Assembly (NCBI GenBank): GCA_028622995.1
Contig: JAJQJQ010000005.1
Coordinates: forward strand, 124,001-188,000
Length of the DNA: 64,000 nucleotides
Reading direction: 5' to 3'
From: Panagrolaimus kolymaensis
Taxonomy: Eukaryota > Nematoda > Chromadorea > Rhabditida > Panagrolaimidae
Made by a program: the position numbers and the translations under genes. Under the pieces are notes generated by a model. It was given only the letters and a program-made list of their open reading frames with translations, made no database searches and was not told where the DNA came from. Below, piece after piece: positions 52,801 through 64,000 of this stretch (position 1 is the stretch's first letter; the number at the start of each line of letters is the position of its first letter).

Positions 52801-55800
52801 AAATTTTTTAATGTTGCAGACACCTAAAATTCTAAAATTCAGAACTTTTTTATTTTGAATCTAGCATATATTTTTTTTTCCAGAGATATGTTCAAAATAT
52901 CATAAACAAATAAGTGATAGAGGAAACTCTCCGAGTTCTTTCGATTTTTGGTATAAATTAAGCTAAATTTTTTAATGTTGCAGACACCTAAAATTCTAAA
53001 ATTCAGAACTTTTTTATTTTGAATCTAGCATATATTTTTTTTGAATTGAAAACGCTTAATCAATGCCAATTAAATTATTGAGGAAGAAAACTCTCCGAGT
53101 TCTTTCGATTTTTGGTATAAATAAAGCTAAATTTTTTAATGTTGCAGACACCTAAAATTCTAAAATTCAGAACTTTTTTATTTTGAATCTAGCATATATT
53201 TTTTTTTCCAGAGATATGTTCAAAATATCGTAAACAAATAAGTGATAGAGGAAACTCTCCGAGTTCTTTCGATTTTTGGTATAAATAAAGCTAAATTTTT
53301 TAATGTTGCAGACACCTAAAATTCTAAAATTCAGAACTTTTTTATTTTGAATCTAGCATATATTTTTTTTTCCAGAGATATGTTCAAAATATCGTAAACA
53401 AATAAGTGATAGAGGAAACTTTCCGAGTTCCTTCGATTTATGGTTTGAAAAATATTGTTGCGGACACCTAAAATTCTAAAATTCAGAACTTTTTTATTTT
53501 GAATCTAGCATATATTTTTTTTTCCAGAGATATGTTCAAAATATCATAAACAAATAAGTGATAGAGGAAACTTTCCGAGTTCCTTCGATTTATGGTTTGA
53601 AAAATATTGTTGCAGACACCTAAAATTCTAAAATTCAGAACTTTTTTATTTTGAATCAAGCATATATTTTTTTTGAATTGAAAACGCTTAATCAATGCCA
53701 ATTAAATTATTGAGGAAGAAAACTCTCCGAGTTCTTTCGATTTTTGGTATAAATAAAGCTAAATTTTTTAATGTTGCAGACACCTAAAATTCTAAAATTC
53801 AGAACTTTTTTATTTTGAATCTAGCATATATTTTTTTTTCCAGAGATATGTTCAAAATATCGTAAACAAATAAGTGATAGAGGAAACTTTCCGAGTTCCT
53901 TCGATTTATGGTTTGAAAAATATTGTTGCGGACACCTAAAATTCTAAAATTCAGAACTTTTTTATTTTGAATCTAGCATATATTTTTTTTTCCAGAGATA
54001 TGTTCAAAATATCATAAACAAATAAGTGATAGAGGAAACTTTCCGAGTTCCTTCGATTTATGGTTTGAAAAATATTGTTGCAGACACCTAAAATTCTAAA
54101 ATTCAGAACTTTTTTATTTTGAATCTAGCATATATTTTTTTTTCCAGAGATATGTTCAAAATATCGTAAACAAATAAGTGATAGAGGAAACTTTCCGAGT
54201 TCCTTCGATTTATGGTTTGAAAAATATTGTTGCGGACACCTAAAATTCTAAAATTCAGAACTTTTTTATTTTGAATCTAGCATATATTTTTTTTGAATTG
54301 AAAACGCTTAATCAATGCCAATTAAATTATTGAGGAAGAAAACTCTCCGAGTTCTTTCGATTTTTGGTATAAATAAAGCTAAATTTTTTAATGTTGCAGA
54401 CACCTAAAATTCTAAAATTCAGAACTTTTTTATTTTGAATCTAGCATATATTTTTTTTTCCAGAGATATGTTCAAAATATCGTAAACAAATAAGTGATAG
54501 AGGAAACTCTCCGAGTTCTTTCGATTTTTGGTATAAATTAAGCTAAATTTTTTAATGTTGCAGACACCTAAAATTCTAAAATTCAGAACTTTTTTATTTT
54601 GAATCTAGCATATATTTTTTTTGAATTGAAAACGCTTAATCAATGCCAATTAAATTATTGAGGAAGAAAACTCTCCGAGTTCTTTCGATTTTTGATATAA
54701 ATAAAGCTAAATTTTTTAATGTTGCAGACACCTAAAATTCTAAAATTCAGAACTTTTTTATTTTGAATCTAGCATATATTTTTTTTTCCAGAGATATGTT
54801 CAAAATATCGTAAACAAATAAGTGATAGAGGAAACTCTCCGAGTTCTTTCGATTTTTGGTATAAATAAAGCAAAATTTTTTAATGTTGCAGACACCTAAA
54901 ATTCTAAAATTCAGAACTTTTTTATTTTGAATCTAGCATATATTTTTTTTTCCAGAGATATGTTCAAAATATCGTAAACAAATAAGTGATAGAGGAAACT
55001 CTCCGAGTTCTTTCGATTTTTGGTATAAATAAAGCTAAATTTTTTAATGTTGCAGACACCTAAAATTCTAAAATTCAGAACTTTTTTATTTTGAATCTAG
55101 CATATATTTTTTTTGAATTGAAAACGCTTAATCAATGCCAATTAAATTATTGAGGAAGAAAACTCTCCGAGTTCTTTCGATTTTTGGTATAAATAAAGCT
55201 AAATTTTTTAATGTTGCAGACACCTAAAATTCTAAAATTCAGAACTTTTTTATTTTGAATCTAGCATATATTTTTTTTTCCAGAGATATGTTCAAAATAT
55301 CGTAAACAAATAAGTTATAGAGGAAACTTTCCGAGTTCCTTCGATTTATGGTTTGAAAAATATTGTTTCGGACACCTAAAATTCTAAAATTCAGAACTTT
55401 TTTATTTTGAATCTAGCATATATTTTTTTTTCCAGAGATATGTTCAAAATTTCGTAAACAAATAAGTTATAGAGGAAACTTTCCGAGTTCCTTCGATTTA
55501 TGGTTTGAAAAATATTGTTGCGGACACCTAAAATTCTAAAATTCAGAACTTTTTTATTTTGAATCTAGCATATATTTTTTTTGAATTGAAAACGCTTAAT
55601 CAATGCCAATTAAATTATTGAGGAAGAAAACTCTCCGAGTTCTTTCGATTTTTGGTATAAATAAAGCTAAATTTTTTAATGTTGCAGACACCTAAAATTC
55701 TAAAATTCAAAACTTTTTTATTTTGAATCTAGCATATATTTTTTTTTCCAGAGATATGTTCAAAATATCGTAAACAAATAAGTGATAGAGGAAACTCTCC

Positions 55801-58800
55801 GAGTTCTTTCGATTTTTGGTATAAATTAAGCTAAATTTTTTAATGTTGCAGACACCTAAAATTCTAAAATTCAGAACTTTTTTATTTTGAATCTAGCATA
55901 TATTTTTTTTGAATTGAAAACGCTTAATCAATGCCAATTAAATTATTGAGGAAGAAAACTCTCCGAGTTCTTTCGATTTTTGGTATAAATAAAGCAAAAT
56001 TTTTTAATGTTGCAGACACCTAAAATTCTAAAATTCAGAACTTTTTTATTTTGAATCTAGCATATATTTTTTTTTCCAGAGATATGTTCAAAATATCGTA
56101 AACAAATAAGTGATAGAGGAAACTCTCCGAGTTCTTTCGATTTTTGGTATAAATAAAGCTAAATTTTTTAATGTTGCAGACACCTAAAATTCTAAAATTC
56201 AGAACTTTTTTATTTTGAATCTAGCATATATTTTTTTTTCCAGAGATATGTTCAAAATATCGTAAACAAATAAGTGATAGAGGAAACTTTCCGAGTTCCT
56301 TCGATTTATGGTTTGAAAAATATTGTTGCGGACACCTAAAATTCTAAAATTCAGAACTTTTTTATTTTGAATCTAGCATATATTTTTTTTTCCAGAGATA
56401 TGTTCAAAATATCATAAACAAATAAGTGATAGAGGAAACTTTCCGAGTTCCTTCGATTTATGGTTTGAAAAATATTGTTGCAGACACCTAAAATTCTAAA
56501 ATTCAGAACTTTTTTATTTTGAATCAAGCATATATTTTTTTTGAATTGAAAACGCTTAATCAATGCCAATTAAATTATTGAGGAAGAAAACTCTCCGAGT
56601 TCTTTCGATTTTTGGTATAAATAAAGCTAAATTTTTTAATGTTGCAGACACCTAAAATTCTAAAATTCAGAACTTTTTTATTTTGAATCTAGCATATATT
56701 TTTTTTTCCAGAGATATGTTCAAAATATCGTAAACAAATAAGTGATAGAGGAAACTTTCCGAGTTCCTTCGATTTATGGTTTGAAAAATATTGTTGCGGA
56801 CACCTAAAATTCTAAAATTCAGAACTTTTTTATTTTGAATCTAGCATATATTTTTTTTTCCAGAGATATGTTCAAAATATCGTAAACAAATAAGTGATAG
56901 AGGAAACTTTCCGAGTTCCTTCGATTTATGGTTTGAAAAATATTGTTGCGGACACCTAAAATTCTAAAATTCAGAACTTTTTTATTTTGAATCTAGCATA
57001 TATTTTTTTTTCCAGAGATATGTTCAAAATATCATAAACAAATAAGTGATAGAGGAAACTTTCCGAGTTCCTTCGATTTATGGTTTGAAAAATATTGTTG
57101 CAGACACCTAAAATTCTAAAATTCAGAACTTTTTTATTTTTAATCAAGCATATTTTTTTTTTGAATTGAAAACGCTTAATCAATGCCAATTAAATTATTG
57201 AGAAAGAAAACTCTCCGAGTTCTTTCGATTTTTGGTATAAATAAAGCTAAATTTTTTAATGTTGCAGACACCTAAAATTCTAAAATTCAGAACTTTTTTA
57301 TTTTGAATCTAGCATATATTTTTTTTTCCAGAGATATGTTCAAAATATCGTAAACAAATAAGTGATAGAGGAAACTTTCCGAGTTCCTTCGATTTATGGT
57401 TTGAAAAATATTGTTGCGGACACCTAAAATTCTAAAATTCAGAACTTTTTTATTTTGAATCTAGCATATATTTTTTTTGAATTGAAAACGCTTAATCAAT
57501 GCCAATTAAATTATTGAGGAAGAAAACTCTCCGAGTTCTTTCGATTTTTGGTATAAATAAAGCTAAATTTTTTAATGTTGCAGACACCTAAAATTCTAAA
57601 ATTCAGAACTTTTTTATTTTGAATCTAGCATATATTTTTTTTTCCAGAGATATGTTCAAAATATCGTAAACAAATAAGTGATAGAGGAAACTCTCCGAGT
57701 TCTTTCGATTTTTGGTATAAATTAAGCTAAATTTTTTAATGTTGCAGACACCTAAAATTCTAAAATTCAGAACTTTTTTATTTTGAATCTAGCATATATT
57801 TTTTTTTCCAGAGATATGTTCAAAATATCATAAACAAATAAGTGATAGAGGAAACTTTCCGAGTTCCTTCGATTTATGGTTTGAAAAATATTGTTGCAGA
57901 CACCTAAAATTCTAAAATTCAGAACTTTTTTATTTTGAATCAAGCATATATTTTTTTTGAATTGAAAACGCTTAATCAATGCCAATTAAATTATTGAGGA
58001 AGAAAACTCTCCGAGTTCTTTCGATTTTTGGTATAAATAAAGCTAAATTTTTTAATGTTGCAGACACCTAAAATTCTAAAATTCAGAACTTTTTTATTTT
58101 GAATCTAGCATATATTTTTTTTTCCAGAGATATGTTCAAAATATCGTAAACAAATAAGTGATAGAGGAAACTTTCCGAGTTCCTTCGATTTATGGTTTGA
58201 AAAATATTGTTGCGGACACCTAAAATTCTAAAATTCAGAACTTTTTTATTTTGAATCTAGCATATATTTTTTTTTCCAGAGATATGTTCAAAATATCATA
58301 AACAAATAAGTGATAGAGGAAACTTTCCGAGTTCCTTCGATTTATGGTTTGAAAAATATTGTTGCGGACACCTAAAATTCTAAAATTCAGAACTTTTTTA
58401 TTTTGAATCTAGCATATATTTTTTTTTCCAGAGATATGTTCAAAATATCGTAAACAAATAAGTGATAGAGGAAACTTTCCGAGTTCCTTCGATTTATGGT
58501 TTGAAAAATATTGTTGCGGACACCTAAAATTCTAAAATTCAGAACTTTTTTATTTTGAATCTAGCATATATTTTTTTTGAATTGAAAACGCTTAATCAAT
58601 GCCAATTAAATTATTGAGGAAGAAAACTCTCCGAGTTCTTTCGATTTTTGGTATAAATAAAGCTAAATTTTTTAATGTTGCAGACACCTAAAATTCTAAA
58701 ATTCAGAACTTTTTTATTTTGAATCTAGCATATATTTTTTTTTCCAGAGATATGTTCAAAATATCGTAAACAAATAAGTGATAGAGGAAACTTTCCGAGT

Positions 58801-59782
58801 TCCTTCGATTTATGGTTTGAAAAATATTGTTGCGGACACCTAAAATTCTAAAATTCAGAACTTTTTTATTTTGAATCAAGCATATATTTTTTTTGAATTG
58901 AAAACGCTTAATCAATGCCAATTAAATTATTGAGGAAGAAAACTCTCCGAGTTCTTTCGATTTTTGGTATAAATAAAGCTAAATTTTTTAATGTTGCAGA
59001 CACCTAAAATTCTAAAATTCAGAACTTTTTTATTTTGAATCAAGCATATATTTTTTTTTCCAGAGATATGTTCAAAATATCGTAAACAAATAAGTGATAG
59101 AGGAAACTTTCCGAGTTCCTTCGATTTATGGTTTGAAAAATATTGTTGCGGACACCTAAAATTCTAAAATTCAGAACTTTTTTATTTTGAATCAAGCATA
59201 TATTTTTTTTGAATTGAAAACGCTTAATCAATGCCAATTAAATTATTGAGGAAGAAAACTCTCCGAGTTCTTTCGATTTTTGGTATAAATAAAGCTAAAT
59301 TTTTTAATGTTGCAGACACCTAAAATTCTAAAATTCAGAACTTTTTTATTTTGAATCTAGCATATATTTTTTTTTCCAGAGATATGTTCAAAATATCGTA
59401 AACAAATAAGTGATAGAGGAAACTTTCCGAGTTCCTTCGATTTATGGTTTGAAAAATATTGTTGCGGACACCTAAAATTCTAAAATTCAGAACTTTTTTA
59501 TTTTGAATCTAGCATATATTTTTTTTGAATTGAAAACGCTTAATCAATGCCAATTAAATTATTGAGGAAGAAAACTCTCCGAGTTCTTTCGATTTTTGGT
59601 ATAAATAAAGCTAAATTTTTTAATGTTGCAGACACCTAAAATTCTAAAATTCAGAACTTTTTTATTTTGAATCTAGCATATATTTTTTTTTCCAGAGATA
59701 TGTTCAAAATATCATAAAATAATAAGTGATAGAGGAAACTTTCCGAGTTCCTTCGATTTATGGTTTGAAAAATATTGTTGCG

Positions 59783-59934
59783 GACACCTAAAATTCTAAA
59801 ATTCAGAACTTTTTTATTTTGAATCTAGCATATATTTTTTTTGAATTGAAAACGCTTAATCAATGCCAATTAAATTATTGAGGAAGAAAACTTTCCGAGT
59901 TCCTTCGATTTATGGTTTGAAAAATATTGTTGCG
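59783..59934 (+). repeat. Example of array 2 type F unit (L1+R2, 152 bp)
   Basis: L1 joined to R2 (ATTGAGGAAGAAAACTTTCC). F is rare and late in the array, with L1/R2 junctions at 59880, 60804, 61412, 62184 and 62792. It is the fourth possible module combination and probably arose by recombination between a C and an E unit. Confidence 0.88.
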
Positions 59935-60803
59935 GACACCTAAAATTCTAAAATTCAGAACTTTTTTATTTTGAATCTAGCATATATTTTTTTTTCCAGA
60001 GATATGTTCAAAATATCATAAACAAATAAGTGATAGAGGAAACTTTCCGAGTTCCTTCGATTTATGGTTTGAAAAATATTGTTGCGGACACCTAAAATTC
60101 TAAAATTCAGAACTTTTTTATTTTGAATCTAGCATATATTTTTTTTTCCAGAGATATGTTCAAAATATCATAAACAAATAAGTGATAGAGGAAACTTTCC
60201 GAGTTCCTTCGATTTATGGTTTGAAAAATATTGTTGCGGACACCTAAAATTCTAAAATTCAGAACTTTTTTATTTTGAATCTAGCATATATTTTTTTTTC
60301 CAGAGATATGTTCAAAATATCGTAAACAAATAAGTGATAGAGGAAACTTTCCGAGTTCCTTCGATTTATGGTTTGAAAAATATTGTTGCGGACACCTAAA
60401 ATTCTAAAATTCAGAACTTTTTTATTTTGAATCTAGCATATATTTTTTTTGAATTGAAAACGCTTAATCAATGCCAATTAAATTATTGAGGAAGAAAACT
60501 CTCCGAGTTCTTTCGATTTTTGGTATAAATAAAGCTAAATTTTTTAATGTTGCAGACACCTAAAATTCTAAAATTCAGAACTTTTTTATTTTGAATCTAG
60601 CATATATTTTTTTTTCCAGAGATATGTTCAAAATATCATAAACAAATAAGTGATAGAGGAAACTTTCCGAGTTCCTTCGATTTATGGTTTGAAAAATATT
60701 GTTGCGGACACCTAAAATTCTAAAATTCAGAACTTTTTTATTTTGAATCTAGCATATATTTTTTTTGAATTGAAAACGCTTAATCAATGCCAATTAAATT
60801 ATT

Positions 60804-63000
60804 GAGGAAGAAAACTTTCCGAGTTCCTTCGATTTATGGTTTGAAAAATATTGTTGCGGACACCTAAAATTCTAAAATTCAGAACTTTTTTATTTTGAAT
60901 CTAGCATATATTTTTTTTTCCAGAGATATGTTCAAAATATCATAAACAAATAAGTGATAGAGGAAACTTTCCGAGTTCCTTCGATTTATGGTTTGAAAAA
61001 TATTGTTGCGGACACCTAAAATTCTAAAATTCAGAACTTTTTTATTTTGAATCTAGCATATATTTTTTTTTCCAGAGATATGTTCAAAATATCATAAACA
61101 AATAAGTGATAGAGGAAACTTTCCGAGTTCCTTCGATTTATGGTTTGAAAAATATTGTTGCGGACACCTAAAATTCTAAAATTCAGAACTTTTTTATTTT
61201 GAATCTAGCATATATTTTTTTTTCCAGAGATATGTTCAAAATATCATAAACAAATAAGTGATAGAGGAAACTTTCCGAGTTCCTTCGATTTATGGTTTGA
61301 AAAATATTGTTGCGGACACCTAAAATTCTAAAATTCAGAACTTTTTTATTTTGAATCTAGCATATATTTTTTTTGAATTGAAAACGCTTAATCAATGCCA
61401 ATTAAATTATTGAGGAAGAAAACTTTCCGAGTTCCTTCGATTTATGGTTTGAAAAATATTGTTGCGGACACCTAAAATTCTAAAATTCAGAACTTTTTTA
61501 TTTTGAATCTAGCATATATTTTTTTTTCCAGAGATATGTTCAAAATATCATAAACAAATAAGTGATAGAGGAAACTTTCCGAGTTCCTTCGATTTATGGT
61601 TTGAAAAATATTGTTGCGGACACCTAAAATTCTAAAATTCAGAACTTTTTTATTTTGAATCTAGCATATATTTTTTTTTCCAGAGATATGTTCAAAATAT
61701 CGTAAACAAATAAGTGATAGAGGAAACTTTCCGAGTTCCTTCGATTTATGGTTTGAAAAATATTGTTGCGGACACCTAAAATTCTAAAATTCAGAACTTT
61801 TTTATTTTGAATCTAGCATATATTTTTTTTGAATTGAAAACGCTTAATCAATGCCAATTAAATTATTGAGGAAGAAAACTCTCCGAGTTCTTTCGATTTT
61901 TGGTATAAATAAAGCTAAATTTTTTAATGTTGCAGACACCTAAAATTCTAAAATTCAGAACTTTTTTATTTTGAATCTAGCATATATTTTTTTTTCCAGA
62001 GATATGTTCAAAATATCATAAACAAATAAGTGATAGAGGAAACTTTCCGAGTTCCTTCGATTTATGGTTTGAAAAATATTGTTGCGGACACCTAAAATTC
62101 TAAAATTCAGAACTTTTTTATTTTGAATCTAGCATATATTTTTTTTGAATTGAAAACGCTTAATCAATTCCAATTAAATTATTGAGGAAGAAAACTTTCC
62201 GAGTTCCTTCGATTTATGGTTTGAAAAATATTGTTGCGGACACCTAAAATTCTAAAATTCAGAACTTTTTTATTTTGAATCTAGCATATATTTTTTTTTC
62301 CAGAGATATGTTCAAAATATCATAAACAAATAAGTGATAGAGGAAACTTTCCGAGTTCCTTCGATTTATGGTTTGAAAAATATTGTTGCGGACACCTAAA
62401 ATTCTAAAATTCAGAACTTTTTTATTTTGAATCTAGCATATATTTTTTTTTCCAGAGATATGTTCAAAATATCATAAACAAATAAGTGATAGAGGAAACT
62501 TTCCGAGTTCCTTCGATTTATGGTTTGAAAAATATTGTTGCGGACACCTAAAATTCTAAAATTCAGAACTTTTTTATTTTGAATCTAGCATATATTTTTT
62601 TTTCCAGAGATATGTTCAAAATATCATAAACAAATAAGTGATAGAGGAAACTTTCCGAGTTCCTTCGATTTATGGTTTGAAAAATATTGTTGCGGACACC
62701 TAAAATTCTAAAATTCAGAACTTTTTTATTTTGAATCTAGCATATATTTTTTTTGAATTGAAAACGCTTAATCAATGCCAATTAAATTATTGAGGAAGAA
62801 AACTTTCCGAGTTCCTTCGATTTATGGTTTGAAAAATATTGTTGCGGACACCTAAAATTCTAAAATTCAGAACTTTTTTATTTTGAATCTAGCATATATT
62901 TTTTTTTCCAGAGATATGTTCAAAATATCATAAACAAATAAGTGATAGAGGAAACTTTCCGAGTTCCTTCGATTTATGGTTTGAAAAATATTGTTGCGGA
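60804..63000 (+). repeat. 1,380-bp higher-order repeat in array 2
   Basis: F junctions at 60804 and 61412 recur at 62184 and 62792, exactly 1,380 bp later (one 164-bp plus eight 152-bp units). The second copy has a private change AATCAATTCC for AATCAATGCC near 62165. Confidence 0.75.
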
Positions 63001-64000
63001 CACCTAAAATTCTAAAATTCAGAACTTTTTTATTTTGAATCTAGCATATATTTTTTTTTCCAGAGATATGTTCAAAATATCATAAACAAATAAGTGATAG
63101 AGGAAACTTTCCGAGTTCCTTCGATTTATGGTTTGAAAAATATTGTTGCGGACACCTAAAATTCTAAAATTCAGAACTTTTTTATTTTGAATCTAGCATA
63201 TATTTTTTTTTCCAGAGATATGTTCAAAATATCATAAACAAATAAGTGATAGAGGAAACTTTCCGAGTTCCTTCGATTTATGGTTTGAAAAATATTGTTG
63301 CGGACACCTAAAATTCTAAAATTCAGAACTTTTTTATTTTGAATCTAGCATATATTTTTTTTTCCAGAGATATGTTCAAAATATCATAAACAAATAAGTG
63401 ATAGAGGAAACTTTCCGAGTTCCTTCGATTTATGGTTTGAAAAATATTGTTGCGGACACCTAAAATTCTAAAATTCAGAACTTTTTTATTTTGAATCTAG
63501 CATATATTTTTTTTTCCAGAGATATGTTCAAAATATCGTAAACAAATAAGTGATAGAGGAAACTTTCCGAGTTCCTTCGATTTATGGTTTGAAAAATATT
63601 GTTGCGGACACCTAAAATTCTAAAATTCAGAACTTTTTTATTTTGAATCTAGCATATATTTTTTTTTCCAGAGATATGTTCAAAATATCGTAAACAAATA
63701 AGTGATAGAGGAAACTTTCCGTGTTCCTTCGATTTATGGTTTGAAAAATATTGTTGCGGACACCTAAAATTCTAAAATTCAGAACTTTTTTATTTTGAAT
63801 CAAGCATATATTTTTTTTGAATTGAAAACGCTTAATCAATGCCAATTTAATTATTGAGGAAGAAAACTCTCCGAGTTCTTTCGATTTTTGGTATAAATAA
63901 AGCTAAATTTTTTAATGTTGCAGACACCTAAAATTCTAAAATTCAGAACTTTTTTATTTTGAATCTAGCATATATTTTTTTTGAATTGAAAACGCTTAAT

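Larger units (their letters stand above)
44073..64000 (+). repeat. Satellite array 2, 164/152-bp tandem units
   Basis: Head-to-tail array that continues beyond the right edge. Measured from GACACCTAAAATTC, spacing is 164 or 152 bp. Every unit has a common block (GACACCTAAAATTCTAAAA, TTCAGAACTTTTTTATTTTG, AATC, T or A, AGCATATA, T-run). Then comes left module L1 (GAATTGAAAACGCTTAATC...) or L2 (CCAGAGATATGTTCAAAATA...), then right module R1 (CTCTCCGAGTTCTTTCGATT...) or R2 (CTTTCCGAGTTCCTTCGATT...). The first unit is cut at AGAACTTTTTT. About 125 units fit the span. The minus-strand 65- to 76-codon open frames are repeat by-products and show no sign of being genes. Confidence 0.97.

Noticed and set aside
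46203..63845. Repeated 65-76-codon minus-strand open frames in array 2 as a gene family
   Set aside because: They coincide with the unit period, span the unit junction between two module types and vary only as the satellite does.

Overview
This window looks like nuclear DNA of an AT-rich invertebrate, most likely a nematode. The evidence is: about 58 of 64 kb is satellite DNA; the intervening genes have mostly very short introns (40-87 bp; one gene model needs a 199-bp intron) with GT...TTTTAG or TTACAG borders; and one gene encodes a nematode-like NOT3/CNOT3 N-terminal domain. The nematode call is an inference. No bacterial signals, tRNA, rRNA or CRISPR array were found.

Layout. (1) 1-38746: satellite array 1, running off the left edge. 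It is built of about 260 head-to-tail units in two main length classes, A (143 bp) and B (152 bp, with a 153-bp T-run variant B'). A and B share their first ~115 bp and differ in the tail. The last unit before the genes is diverged and mixes A-like and B-like tails. (2) 38747-43573: a gene island of about 4.8 kb. A plus-strand multi-exon gene (39111-41071) has an N-terminal FLYWCH-like zinc finger, an acidic TQ-repeat linker and a helical C-terminus. A convergent minus-strand gene (43208-42237, five exons, 241 aa) is an N-terminal-domain-only relative of CNOT3/NTL-3. (3) 43574-43801: a near-perfect 228-bp inverted-repeat (foldback/MITE) element. (4) 43802-44072: a boundary zone with degenerate satellite-like units. 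(5) 44073-64000: satellite array 2, running off the right edge. It is built of about 125 units in two length classes (164 and 152 bp), made from two alternative left modules joined to two alternative right modules; all four combinations occur.

The most interesting point is that arrays 1 and 2 appear to be distant relatives in opposite orientation. Short shared blocks fall in the same order at nearly the same spacing (53 versus 51 bp) when array 2 is reverse-complemented. The degenerate units at the array 2 edge resemble array 1 in one part and inverted array 2 in another. The gene island would then sit between two inverted arms of one old satellite family. All short ORFs inside the arrays are judged to be by-products of the repeat. 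Copy numbers and order inside the arrays depend on the assembly being correct.
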